Notes: a model not told the origin generated them from the sequence alone. 49,461 nt of DNA from Treponema sp. (GCA_031265845.1 JAISCC010000138.1:1-49461), one strand, 5' to 3'; shown: positions 15,167 through 24,332, numbered from the stretch's first letter. A program made the numbers and translations.

Positions 15167-15505
15167 ATGGCTGCTGTCTATGTTAATCAGGAAGAAGGCT
15201 TGAAGCGAGTGATGAACAACAAAAAGTTGTATGTAAGATTGCTCACTAAATTCAAAAATGAAACAAATCTCACCGAATTGGTGCATTCCATTGAGGAAAA
15301 AGATTACGAGAAAGCCGAAGCGTCCGCCCATACGCTCAAAGGCTTAAGCGGCAATCTATCCCTTACCGCGCTCTACGAAAAAGCCTCGGCGCTTGACGCG
15401 CAGTTAAAGAATCAAACGGTTGACGCGGACGCTGTCGCCGACATAACCGCTTGTTTTAATGAAACGCAAAAAGCCATCGAAGAGGTTTTAGCCGCTCATG
15501 GATAA
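15167..15505 (+). CDS. Histidine phosphotransfer (HPt) domain protein
   Basis: A single-domain phosphorelay protein of 112 residues. The ATG at 15167 follows a GGAGG site. The phospho-accepting histidine is H55 within SAHTLKGLSGNL, the standard HPt signature, in a four-helix bundle. There is no kinase or receiver domain. It overlaps the next gene by eight bases and presumably passes phosphate to that gene's receiver domain. The sensor kinase feeding it is not in the window. Confidence 0.9.
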   Translation: MAAVYVNQEEGLKRVMNNKKLYVRLLTKFKNETNLTELVHSIEEKDYEKAEASAHTLKGLSGNLSLTALYEKASALDAQLKNQTVDADAVADITACFNETQKAIEEVLAAHG

Positions 15506-16562
15506 CGTAACAAGACCTTCCGTCTTGGTCGTTGATGATGAAGAAATCAACGTGATGCTGCTTGAAGGCATACTTGAAGATGAGTACACGGTCATCACCG
15601 CGAATGACGGAACAACGGCGCTTGATATATTGTGGCATAGCAAAATTCTCCCAAAAATCGTTCTGCTTGATGTGCAGATGCGCAAGATGGGCGGTTTTGA
15701 GACGCTTAAAAACATGAAAGCCGATGATTCGCTTAAACGTATACCGGTCATCTTTATCACGGCGGACAAGGAGGAAAGCAAGGCTCTTGCCGCAGGCGCG
15801 GTTGACTATATTTCCAAGCCGCCGAATCCCGATGTAGTGAGGCTGCGGGTCAAGAACCAGATAGAGCTTAAAAACTACAGCGATCACCTTGAGGAACTGG
15901 TGGAGGAAAAAACCGCCGAGATAATGGGATCGATGGATGTCATGCTCCAGGCGATGGCGAACATCATTGAGTACCGCAACCTTGAATCAGGCAGCCATGT
16001 CAAGCGGGTGCAGCTTTATTCTGCGGCGCTCATCAATCAGATTATGGATAGATCGTCGAAGTATGTGGAATACGCCTATCAGCTTAAAATACTCGATCCT
16101 GACATCATCATAAAGTCCGTCGCCCTCCATGATGTGGGGAAAATCGGCATACCGGACAAGATACTGCTGAAGCCCGGAAAACTCGACTTTGATGAATTTG
16201 AAATTATGAAGACCCACACGACGCTTGGGAAAAAAATAGTTGAATCCATTCTTAGAAACGACGAGGGCGTATATCTGCAACACTGCCGTGACATCGCCTA
16301 CTGCCACCACGAGCGCTTCGACGGCAAGGGGTACCCGCGTGGAATCAGCGGCTACGACATACCGCTTGCGGCGCGCATCGCCTCGGTCGCCGATGTGTAC
16401 GACGCTTTGGTGTGCGCCCGCGTGTACAAAGCGGCTTTTTCCTATGAAGATGCGATCAAAATCATCACCGACGGGAGCGGCTCCCAGTTCGATCCCATAC
16501 TCACAAAAGTGATGTTTGACATTCAGGATGAATTTATGGCTATTTCAGAAGCGTACAAGTAG
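15498..16562 (+). CDS. Response regulator with HD-GYP domain (c-di-GMP phosphodiesterase)
   Basis: A 354-residue protein with an N-terminal receiver domain (phospho-acceptor D58 in IVLLDVQMRKM, acidic pair in VVDDEE) and a C-terminal HD-GYP domain. The HD pair is H211-D212 in LHDVGKIGIPDKIL, and the second signature is HHERFDGKGYPRG starting at residue 270. The GYP triad is intact, so hydrolysis of c-di-GMP is expected. The receiver-to-output linker is a short helix (LEELVEEKTAEI). The start overlaps the HPt gene, which supports a dedicated pair. It is the first step of an operon continuing into envelope enzymes 27 bases downstream. Confidence 0.93.
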   Translation: MDNVTRPSVLVVDDEEINVMLLEGILEDEYTVITANDGTTALDILWHSKILPKIVLLDVQMRKMGGFETLKNMKADDSLKRIPVIFITADKEESKALAAGAVDYISKPPNPDVVRLRVKNQIELKNYSDHLEELVEEKTAEIMGSMDVMLQAMANIIEYRNLESGSHVKRVQLYSAALINQIMDRSSKYVEYAYQLKILDPDIIIKSVALHDVGKIGIPDKILLKPGKLDFDEFEIMKTHTTLGKKIVESILRNDEGVYLQHCRDIAYCHHERFDGKGYPRGISGYDIPLAARIASVADVYDALVCARVYKAAFSYEDAIKIITDGSGSQFDPILTKVMFDIQDEFMAISEAYK

Positions 16563-16589
16563 CGCGTCGTTGTTATATAAAGAAATGCT

Positions 16590-19244
16590 ATGAGTTTTAC
16601 CGATACACTCTATACGCTGATCATCTGGTTCCCGAAGGCGTTGATCGAATTCCTTTTCGTTCTTTTCAAAAAAATAGCTGGCGATCCGGGGCTTGCCATT
16701 GTCGCGGTGAGCGTCTGTGTAAACACCCTCCTGCTCCCAATTTACGCGGTCGCGGACCGGTGGCAGCATGAGGAGCGTCTTATACAAAAACGCATGAAGC
16801 GCAAACTTGATGATATACGAGCCGTGTTCAAAGGCGACGAGCGCCAGATGATCATCAATACATATTACCGGCAAACGCGCTATTCCCCCCTCTCCGCCTT
16901 GCGTTCAAGCGTGGGCTTGTTGTTGCAAATTCCGTTTTTTCTTGCGGCGTATTGGTTTTTATCGCATACGCCGAGTTTGGCGGGAAAATCATTTTATTTT
17001 TTGCGGAATCTGGGCGAAGCGGATCATTTGCTCGTCATACGCGGCTTCTCCATTAATGTCATGCCGCTGTTGATGACCGGTATAAACCTGCTGTCCGCGA
17101 TGGTGTATGCAAAAGACATGGGAACCCGCGAAAAAGCGCAGCTTTACGGCATGGCGATCATTTTTCTCGTGTTGCTCTATAATTCGCCTTCGGGACTCGC
17201 GTTGTATTGGACATGCAACAATGTCTTTTCTTTGGGAAAAAATCTGGCGTCCGCGACATTAAAACGCCCTGCTTTGGCGCTTCAGGCAATTGCAACCATC
17301 GCCGGTCTTACGCTTGCCGTCGGCGCGTTGGGGGGATGGTTCAACCTCGACCGCTACAAATTTATGATAACCGGGCTTGGCGCGGGTGTCATAGCCCTTC
17401 CTTTTGTATGGAAATGGGTTGTGAAGATGGCTCGGCGATTGCAAATGCCGGAAAAAGACGCCCGACTCCTTTTCTTCTCATCATGCGCGGCGCTTTTTTT
17501 ACTTATGGGATTGCTTATTCCCGCGCAGGTCATAGCGTCAGAAGCGTCAGACTTTGCGGATCCGATCCGGTATATCGCAAGAACCTTCCTGCAAAGTCTT
17601 GCCGTGTGCATGCTTATTCCGGGCGTTTTATGGGCGTTTGCGAACGCCGATATAAAAAAGATTATCGCCGCAGGCGCCGCGATAATCACGCTTTTATCGC
17701 TGATTTGTGTGTTCGCCCTGAGCGCGTCCTATGGCGTTATGACGACCGCGTTTAAAATCGAACAGCCGGAACTTATAAGCCGGGCGTTTCCTCTGTGGGC
17801 GAGCGCCGTCGCCGCAGCCGTTGCGGTCGCTGTTCCTCTTGTCTTTTTTCTTGTCAAACAACAGAAAATACTGGCCGGTGTCTATAACGCCATCGCCATT
17901 GCGATAACCGTGATGAGCGTTATAACGATGGTCACGCTGGGCAAGGAACTGAACATGATACGGCAGACCGCGCGGGAGCATGCCGTAAGTACAGCCGCCG
18001 TATTCCCGTTTACCAAAACCGGCGGCAACACCTTCATCATGTTCCTCGACCGCGCTCTCGGCGTCGCCATGGACATGGCGCTGGAAGAGGCGCCCGAACT
18101 GCGGGAGCGGTATGATGGTTTCACCTGGTATCCCAATACGCTTTCTTTTGGCAACTGTACGGTAACCGGACTGCTCCCCATATACGGCGGCTATGACTAC
18201 ACGCCGCAAGCGATAAACGCGCGGGCGAATGAGCCTTTATCCGACAAGGCCAACGAGGCGCTCACCGTATTGCCGACATTGTTTGGCGAAGCGGGCAGCC
18301 GCATCTCAATAACAGATCCAGCCTTGACCAATATGCGTTTTGTTTCAGACCCGACCGTATTCAGAGACATTCCGAATGTAACGGTGCAGAATCTTGACGG
18401 CAGGTTTAATAAACAATATATGGAAGAGTTTCATTTGGAAACGGAAAGCTTCCTTGAAAGTTTCGATTTTGACATCCTGTTCCGCTACGCGCTGTTCCGC
18501 GTCAGCATTCCGGCGCTTCGCTACGGCATCCATTACAAGGGAATGTGGTGGCGGGACAGCGCCACTAACGCCTTTGGTCTCGGATTGACCGAATATTCGT
18601 CTCTGTACTACCTGAGTTCTATTTGTACTGTGGACGCCGGCGCCGACACGTTCAGCATGTTTTTCAACGAGACAACCCACGAGCCGGGCGTTTACACCAA
18701 GGATGGACGTTTGTCTTCAAGCCCGCCTTCTTTCACCCAAGAAGACATAGAAAAATTTGGGTCGGAAGACACGGCGGCGTATATGTACACCTTCATGGCG
18801 GCGATGAAAGCCGTAACCAAATGGCTCGCGGACTTGCAGGCTATGGGCGTCTACGACAATACCAGAATCGTGATTGTTTCAGACCACGGAACCGGCTTCG
18901 CCAAAGATATGTTTGAAGGATCAGGCATGGAGGATTACAATCCGCTCCTCATGGTGAAAGATTTCGGCGCTCATGGACCCCTGTCCATTTCTGAAACATT
19001 TATGACTAACGCCGATGTACCCGCTATTGTTACGCAAGGCTTGCGGGAGCCAAAAAACCCGCATCTGGGAACCCTGTTGTCAAGAACGTTTCAAGATCAC
19101 GATCCGCTGGCGGTGACGCGGGCTGTCGCCACCAACCCGTCAAAACACGGTCCGTACCTGCTCAATCTGTCCGGCGTCCGTACGCTCGCGGACAGAGACA
19201 TTTTCAAAGCCTCTTCGTGGGGCGGCTGGGAGAACGCGCAATGA
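16590..19244 (+). CDS. YidC/Oxa1-like membrane domain fused to a sulfatase/LtaS-like domain
   Basis: An 884-residue inner-membrane protein. Residues 1-215 resemble the YidC/Oxa1 insertase core (LLLPIYAVADRWQHEERLIQ, LLQIPFFLAAYWFLS, YNSPSGLALYWTCNNVFSLG). Residues 220-465 add more membrane segments. Residues 480-870 form an alkaline-phosphatase-superfamily domain in the layout of LTA synthase. D487 sits in IMFLDRALG, a candidate nucleophile threonine T524 or T526 in GNCTVTGLLPIYGG, H697 in NETTHEPG, and D765-H766 in VIVSDHGTGF. Those are the expected metal and catalytic positions, but the assignment is by eye. It likely transfers a phospho-alcohol such as glycerol phosphate outside the membrane. 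A stand-alone YidC for general insertion would be elsewhere. Overlaps the next gene by four bases (ATGA). Confidence 0.8.
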   Translation: MSFTDTLYTLIIWFPKALIEFLFVLFKKIAGDPGLAIVAVSVCVNTLLLPIYAVADRWQHEERLIQKRMKRKLDDIRAVFKGDERQMIINTYYRQTRYSPLSALRSSVGLLLQIPFFLAAYWFLSHTPSLAGKSFYFLRNLGEADHLLVIRGFSINVMPLLMTGINLLSAMVYAKDMGTREKAQLYGMAIIFLVLLYNSPSGLALYWTCNNVFSLGKNLASATLKRPALALQAIATIAGLTLAVGALGGWFNLDRYKFMITGLGAGVIALPFVWKWVVKMARRLQMPEKDARLLFFSSCAALFLLMGLLIPAQVIASEASDFADPIRYIARTFLQSLAVCMLIPGVLWAFANADIKKIIAAGAAIITLLSLICVFALSASYGVMTTAFKIEQPELISRAFPLWASAVAAAVAVAVPLVFFLVKQQKILAGVYNAIAIAITVMSVITMVTLGKELNMIRQTAREHAVSTAAVFPFTKTGGNTFIMFLDRALGVAMDMALEEAPELRERYDGFTWYPNTLSFGNCTVTGLLPIYGGYDYTPQAINARANEPLSDKANEALTVLPTLFGEAGSRISITDPALTNMRFVSDPTVFRDIPNVTVQNLDGRFNKQYMEEFHLETESFLESFDFDILFRYALFRVSIPALRYGIHYKGMWWRDSATNAFGLGLTEYSSLYYLSSICTVDAGADTFSMFFNETTHEPGVYTKDGRLSSSPPSFTQEDIEKFGSEDTAAYMYTFMAAMKAVTKWLADLQAMGVYDNTRIVIVSDHGTGFAKDMFEGSGMEDYNPLLMVKDFGAHGPLSISETFMTNADVPAIVTQGLREPKNPHLGTLLSRTFQDHDPLAVTRAVATNPSKHGPYLLNLSGVRTLADRDIFKASSWGGWENAQ

Positions 19245-20545
19245 GAGCCGCATATTGTTTCTTTTTTATGGTATGCTTCACCCTTCCCGCCGCCGCGTAC
19301 ATTGACCCGGGAACGGGTGGCATGCTTTTTTCTCTGCTCACAGGTCTTGCGGTCACCGGGTTCTTTTTTGTGAAAAACCTTCTCATCTCTTTAAAATCCG
19401 GTTCCTTTTCAAAAGGAAAAGTTGCGGCGCAGGTGAAAAAAGAACGTCTCGTTATGTATTCCGAAGGAAAGCAATACTGGAATGTGTTCAAGCCCATTGT
19501 TGAAGCGTTGGACAAACGGGGCGTTGACAGCGCGTTTTACACGTCTGATAGTGATGATCCGGGGTTGTCTTTCCAGTCTCCCCATATTCACGCCCAGTTT
19601 ATCGGCAAGGGAAACGCGGCGTACCGGTTTCTCAACTTTCTTGAAGCCGATGTGTGCCTGATGACCACTCCGGCGCTTGATGTATTCCAGCTTAAACGCT
19701 CGCCCGGCGTCAGACACTACGCGCATATCCTGCACGCGGTGACGGACGCAACCTTCTACCGGCTTTTTGGGATAGACTATTTTGACAGCGTTCTCTTAAC
19801 CGGCGATTATCAGAAAAAAGATATACGCGAACTGGAACAAAAACGAGGCTTGCCGGAAAAGCGGCTTGTTACGGCAGGTTGCTCCTATCTTGACGCTCTT
19901 GCTGATCGCGTGGCGCCAAGCGGCGCTACCCCCCCCCCCCCCCACGAGGCGCACAGAGCGCGAGAGGCGCGCAAAACCGTATTGGTGGCGCCTTCATGGG
20001 GGGCAAACGCCCTGATGAGGCGTTACGCTCTCGCGCTCCTTGAACCGCTGGCGAACTCTTCCTACCATGTCATCATCCGCCCTCATCCGCAAAGCATGCT
20101 TGTTGAAAAAGACATTGTGGAAACAACGCGCTCCGCGCTCGCCTCGCATCCTAACATTGAGTGGAATTTTGACGCTGAAAACATCGCCGCCCTGTCCCGC
20201 GCCGATATTCTTATATCTGATTTTTCCGGCGTTATTTTTGATTATGCGTTTTTATTCGACAGGCCGGTGGTTTACCCGTCATTTACGTTTGACAAACGCC
20301 CCTATGATCTGTCTGATATTGAAGAAGAGGCGTGGACGTTCCGCGCCATACGGGAGATCGGCGTTCCGCTTGACGAGGCGATGTTCGCGGACATTGAGAC
20401 GGCACTTGACGCGGCGATAGAAAGCGCGAAAGGAGCGTTGAAAAACGAACGGGTGCGGCGGTTGAAAGATGAGGCGTGGATGTATAGAGGAGAAGCTGGA
20501 GAACGAGTCGTAGATTTCTTGCTGGAGATCGGCGCGAAGCCGTAA
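19241..20545 (+). CDS. CDP-glycerol glycerophosphotransferase-like enzyme
   Basis: A 434-residue protein whose ATG overlaps the preceding stop. An N-terminal signal-anchor (MRAAYCFFFMVCFTLPAAA) and a second hydrophobic segment (GGMLFSLLTGLAVTGFFFV) tether it to the membrane. The rest is a GT-B-like TagB/TagF-type domain: YAHILHAVTDATFYRLFGID, VLVAPSWGANALM, VIIRPHPQSM and ADILISDFSGVIFDYAFLFDRPVVY, the hallmark of CDP-glycerol transferases. A (C)15 run encodes TPPPPH in a linker before VLVAPSWG. The gene is in frame at 15 C; other lengths would cut off the catalytic half. With the sulfatase-like neighbour it suggests a glycerol-phosphate decoration of a surface glycolipid. Confidence 0.85.
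   Translation: MRAAYCFFFMVCFTLPAAAYIDPGTGGMLFSLLTGLAVTGFFFVKNLLISLKSGSFSKGKVAAQVKKERLVMYSEGKQYWNVFKPIVEALDKRGVDSAFYTSDSDDPGLSFQSPHIHAQFIGKGNAAYRFLNFLEADVCLMTTPALDVFQLKRSPGVRHYAHILHAVTDATFYRLFGIDYFDSVLLTGDYQKKDIRELEQKRGLPEKRLVTAGCSYLDALADRVAPSGATPPPPHEAHRAREARKTVLVAPSWGANALMRRYALALLEPLANSSYHVIIRPHPQSMLVEKDIVETTRSALASHPNIEWNFDAENIAALSRADILISDFSGVIFDYAFLFDRPVVYPSFTFDKRPYDLSDIEEEAWTFRAIREIGVPLDEAMFADIETALDAAIESAKGALKNERVRRLKDEAWMYRGEAGERVVDFLLEIGAKP
19929..19943 (+). repeat. (C)15 tract inside the glycerophosphotransferase gene
   Basis: Fifteen C about 230 codons into the gene, encoding prolines in a linker. Slippage would switch the enzyme off, as in phase-variable surface-polymer genes of other bacteria. 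Confidence 0.95.
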
Positions 20546-20608
20546 CGCCACGGTTTGTCCATATAGCGCTTTGGAGGATGCGCGTCTTCTAGGTTCAAGG
20601 AGGAACAG

Positions 20609-20938
20609 ATGTCAAGGTCTTACAAGAAACACTGCGGCTCCTCACATGTCGTCGGGTATTTTTCAGACAAACGGTGGAGAAAAACGCGGCGTTCCGCTAT
20701 GAAGGCAAAGGAATGGAAATCGCTGGGGAAGCCACTGGATGTATTCGGGGTTCGAGCGTTACTATTTTGAAGCCGCTCACCCTCTGCATTCCTTAACGAT
20801 GAAATCCCGACCCGTGAAGCCGCTTGGAAGGAGTGGATTAAGATGTATATCGGCAAGCAGGCGGCGCCGGCAGCCAGAACGCGGCTTGCGCTCTTTTCGC
20901 TTCACCTTCTTGTAAAACAACCTCTTTTCACGGTATAG
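20609..20938 (+). pseudogene. Frameshifted small basic protein gene
   Basis: An excellent AAGGAGG site five bases before ATG 20609 starts MSRSYKKHCGSSHVVGYFSD, the opening of a small basic conserved protein type I have seen as hypothetical. The family-like continuation is split over three frames: after about residue 38 it moves to the frame reading SHWMYSGFERYYFEAAHPLHS, then to NDEIPTREAAWKEWIKMYIG, ending in TAG at 20936-20938. Two frameshifts thus broke a protein of about 90-110 residues. Function unknown. Confidence 0.6.
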
Positions 20939-20944
20939 TGTTGT

Positions 20945-23059
20945 ATGATTTTTTTCTTGCTTTTTGCCCTCTGTCTCCCCGCAATGCTGAACGCCGAGAC
21001 AGCGCCTGAAAAAAGCGTTCCTTTGACGGTACCGGCTCCGCTCCTCATAGGAGCCGACAGCGGTTTATACGCGCTTGCCAAAAACGGCGGACTTGAGACG
21101 CTGTGGGCGGGCGGCTCCGTCAAGAAAATAATCCGCGGAGAGGACTATTGGGCGCTTCTCACCAGCAACGGCATAGCGTTCTCAACGGACTGCAAGAACT
21201 GGGAAATGAGAAACAACGGACTGCCCGTAAAACGGATAAAAGTCTACGAAAACGGGCGAAAGTCTTTTATTAATATTGTACAGGAAATTAAAGATTTTGA
21301 ATGTTCCGGTGACATGATGGCGCTCGCCATGAAAGACGCGGTGTATTTTTCGCGGGATAAGGGCGTGTCGTGGAAGAGCATAGGCAGCCCTTCCTCCAGA
21401 ACAGACGGCGTGAAGGCGGTGGCGGTGGCGGAATTGCCCGAAGTGACGGTGTTCGCCTCTCACAGCGTCTACGGCGTGAGTTGTCTGCAACCGGACAAGC
21501 GGGGCGCCATATGGACCGAAATCAACGCGGGCATTGAAAAACTTGAGACAACCGGCAACCCTGATGAGGTTTCCGATATTGCCGTCGCCGTTGTGAATGG
21601 AAAGACAACGGTGTTCGCGTCTCAAACATTCCGGCGCAGGCTCTACCGGCTTGACTGGGAGCGCAGACGCTTTGATGTGATATGGTCTGACGAGAGCGTT
21701 TTCGGCGTTGTCGACTCTCTTCAGGTGAATGGAGGATCATTCCGTTTTGTGCAGGACAACGTCATCATGGAAGCCGATGCAACCTCCTTGTCGAACAGTC
21801 GGCAACTTGTTTTTACGCCCCGCATGGATATGCTCGCCTTCATCAAGGCGCTTCCAAACAATGTTTCATGGACGCCGAATTGTATATTCATCACCAACAT
21901 TGCCAAAAAAGGCGCGGAAGAACAGACGGTGGGGCTTTCGGAGCTATGGTTGGTGAACGAGGAGCATAATCCGCGTGTGAAAACGGCTGCTGGAAAAGCC
22001 GGTTTGTACCTGCCGGCGAATCAGGCGGTCGCGGCGCCGACGCTTGACAGGCATCTTGATCTCATTGCGGATCGAGGGCTTAACATGGTGGTCATTGACA
22101 TGAAGGACGACTATGGACGCCTTAGATTCATCCCGAACGACCCGTCCATTGCGGTTAAAGGCAGGGTCTCCAACCCGCTTGAGCTTGACACATTTCTTGC
22201 GACTATGAAAGAGCGGGGCATTTATACCGTGGCCCGCATCGTGGCGTTCAAAGACCCTGAATTGGCAAAAAAAGACGGCGGAAAGTACGCGGTCTGGGAC
22301 GGGTGGAACAACAAGCCGTGGCAGGGCTATTACGACCGCAAGGTGAAGAAAGCGGACGCAGGCGCGGGCGCGGTTATCCTTCCCTCAAACGATCCCGATT
22401 ACGTCATTGAGCGTACGTATGTTGATGAAGTGTGGGTGGATCCGTATTCCGAAGAGGTGTGGGAATACAACGCCGCGATAGCGCAGGAACTGCAAAACCG
22501 GGGCTTTGACGAAATCCAGTTCGACTACATCCGGTTTCCCACTGACGGCGACAATCTGGCGGCCGCGCGGTACCGGTGGCAGGATTCGGGCATGGACAAG
22601 GACAGCGCGATCCTCTCGTTCTTGCGGCATGTCCGCGCCCGCATCAGCGCCCCTATTTCCATTGATATATATGGGGCGAACGGCTGGTACCGCACCGGCG
22701 CGAGAACCGGTCAGGAAGTCGAACTCCTCGCCCCATATGTAGACGTTATCTGCCCCATGTATTATCCCAGCCATTTTGAGCAGACCTTTCTCGCCCAGCA
22801 GCCTGCGGAATTGCGCCCCTATCGCATCTACCACATCGGCACCGGCAGAACGACGGCTATCGCCCGCAAACAGGCGCTAATCCGCCCGTGGGCGCAAGCC
22901 TTTTACCTCAATGTGTCCTATGACCGCAGGTACTACAACAAAGACTACGTGCGCCGCCAAATTGAAGGCGTAAACAGCGCGGGCGCGCCCGGCTACACAT
23001 ACTGGAACAATTCCGGGCGTTATGACGACGTGCCAAAGTTCACAGGCGAATCTGGATAA
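20945..23059 (+). CDS. Exported putative glycoside hydrolase (DUF4015/GH13-like TIM barrel)
   Basis: A 704-residue protein with a signal peptide (MIFFLLFALCLPAMLNAETA). Residues 30-340 look like a beta-propeller, with two BNR-like turns (STDCKNWE, SRDKGVSWKS). Residues 345-700 match the putative glycosyl hydrolase domain called DUF4015: GLYLPANQAVAAPTLDRHLDLIADRGLNMVVIDMKDDYG, then RGIYTVARIVAFKDPELA, NRGFDEIQFDYIRFPTDG and VDVICPMYYPSHF. Conserved acidic residues sit at strand ends (D in VIDMKDD, D in QFDYIRFP). It would act in the periplasm or at the surface on an unknown glycan. It begins 7 bases after the decayed small gene and has no clear ribosome site. Confidence 0.85.
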   Translation: MIFFLLFALCLPAMLNAETAPEKSVPLTVPAPLLIGADSGLYALAKNGGLETLWAGGSVKKIIRGEDYWALLTSNGIAFSTDCKNWEMRNNGLPVKRIKVYENGRKSFINIVQEIKDFECSGDMMALAMKDAVYFSRDKGVSWKSIGSPSSRTDGVKAVAVAELPEVTVFASHSVYGVSCLQPDKRGAIWTEINAGIEKLETTGNPDEVSDIAVAVVNGKTTVFASQTFRRRLYRLDWERRRFDVIWSDESVFGVVDSLQVNGGSFRFVQDNVIMEADATSLSNSRQLVFTPRMDMLAFIKALPNNVSWTPNCIFITNIAKKGAEEQTVGLSELWLVNEEHNPRVKTAAGKAGLYLPANQAVAAPTLDRHLDLIADRGLNMVVIDMKDDYGRLRFIPNDPSIAVKGRVSNPLELDTFLATMKERGIYTVARIVAFKDPELAKKDGGKYAVWDGWNNKPWQGYYDRKVKKADAGAGAVILPSNDPDYVIERTYVDEVWVDPYSEEVWEYNAAIAQELQNRGFDEIQFDYIRFPTDGDNLAAARYRWQDSGMDKDSAILSFLRHVRARISAPISIDIYGANGWYRTGARTGQEVELLAPYVDVICPMYYPSHFEQTFLAQQPAELRPYRIYHIGTGRTTAIARKQALIRPWAQAFYLNVSYDRRYYNKDYVRRQIEGVNSAGAPGYTYWNNSGRYDDVPKFTGESG

Positions 23060-23516
23060 GGGTTTTGCGCAACAAAGACGAGAACGGCGGCATGTGGCGG
23101 AGTTTTGGCGTGGGAATGGAGTGTTCTCCAACTCCGGCGGACTTTAGTCCGGGCAATCCGCGAAAATCTGTGGACTCTTGGTTTCATTTTCACTTGGCTG
23201 ATTGACATCTCAGCAACTCCCCCAGCCATAAAACCAGCATAACTTGTGTGCGTACAGCGCTTGCAATCGCCGCGACCGGAACTCGTTTTGCGGCGGTCTA
23301 TTGAAACCGGAAACCCGGTGAAGATTGATCTGAACCGTATAAAGCAGCCGGTCTGTTTTAGCAGATGCAATCTTCGTAAGAAAGAAATGGTGGCGAACGC
23401 TTCTGGAGCTTGGTCATGTGAAGTTTCAGCGAGCCTCCTCGCGGCGGACGCGAACTGCGGGTTCGGCGGGATACGGTGTAGTCAATGTTGCGGTCTATAA
23501 GACCCCATAAAACCTG
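23060..23516. other. Gene-poor spacer with a dispersed repeat
   Basis: No reliable gene. Bases 23143-23187 (minus strand) are copy B of the repeat seen at 1576-1622. A short plus-strand frame at 23246-23500 (84 codons) has no recognised motif. Confidence 0.5.
23143..23187 (-). repeat. Dispersed short repeat, copy B
   Basis: Begins with ATG at 23185-23187 on the minus strand and matches 1576-1622 in about 37 of 43 aligned bases; it continues as a minus-strand mini-ORF (MKPRVHRFSRIAR). Confidence 0.55.
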
Positions 23517-23544
23517 TTGTCAAGTCAGTTTTTTGTAGTATTAT
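23517..23544 (+). promoter_or_regulatory. Putative sigma70-type promoter
   Basis: TTGTCA (23517-23522) and TATTAT (23539-23544), spaced by 16 bases, followed by AAGGAG at 23553-23558 and the GTG start at 23564. The signals survive although the gene behind them is broken. Confidence 0.55.
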
Positions 23545-23563
23545 TGGCATATAAGGAGTTCGC

Positions 23564-24330
23564 GTGGCTGACAACAGGGACTTGATGTTCAAATTGATTC
23601 TGAAAGAGGCGATCCTCGCCGCGCTCGCGCGTTTCATCAACGGGCTGTCCGGCAAGAGCCGCCCGCCGGACAGCGAAGCGGCGTTCGCCGCCACCGAAAG
23701 CGTCAACGGGCAAGGGTGGGCTTGAGAAAATCATTTCCGACATGATAATTACGATAGGCGGAGACGCTTTTTTAATTGAGGCGCAGATCAACGACGACGA
23801 GGGCATAGCCCTCGCGTCTTTCAATACGGCTTTCGCCTATGCCGTGCGGACAAGGCGAACTGCCGGGGAGTCGCCTCGCTGACCATGCCTGCGGCGCGGG
23901 TTGTTTATTGGGAGACGACCCGGAGAGCGCCGGACAAAGAGGCGCTGCGGCTTGTTTTCCCTGACAAGAGCGCGCATGACTACGACGTGGAGTCGCTGAA
24001 GGTTTTGGATCAGAGCCTTGAGGCGCTCGACCGGCGGGACATGTTGTTTCCGTTCTCCCTGTTGAAGTTCCGCAGGGAAATGAAGAAGTCCGGCGCGGAC
24101 GTTGAGCGACGGAAGGAGTTGGCGGGCGAGATGAAGGGGATGCCGCGAGAGATGGAGGGGTTCCTGTCCGCCGGGTGGAATGAGGGGCGTTTGAGCGGGG
24201 GAGACGCGGCGATGACACTGGAGCGAATGTATGAAGAGTTGTATGGATTGTATCCGGAATTTGAGGAGGCGAAAATGGAGTTGAGGGAGCGGTTGAGAAC
24301 GCATTGGCGTTATTTGCAGGCGCCGGCATC
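23564..24330 (+). pseudogene. Frameshifted PD-(D/E)XK nuclease/transposase-type gene
   Basis: From GTG 23564 the frame reads MADNRDLMFKLILKEAILAA, ending in TGA at 23725. One base out, the sequence goes on as EKIISDMIITIGGDAFLIEAQINDD, a PD-(D/E)XK-like beta hairpin with the catalytic E-A-Q in place of the usual E-x-K. A second shift near 23845 leads to the third frame (SLTMPAARVVYWETTRRAPD, then DYDVESLKVLDQSLEALDRRDMLFPFSLLKFR), open to beyond 24330. The whole resembles the Rpn/transposase-nuclease proteins that form large families in gut treponemes. Two frameshifts make it a pseudogene. Its natural end is lost at the junction with the convergent lipoprotein. Confidence 0.65.
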
Positions 24331-24332
24331 GC

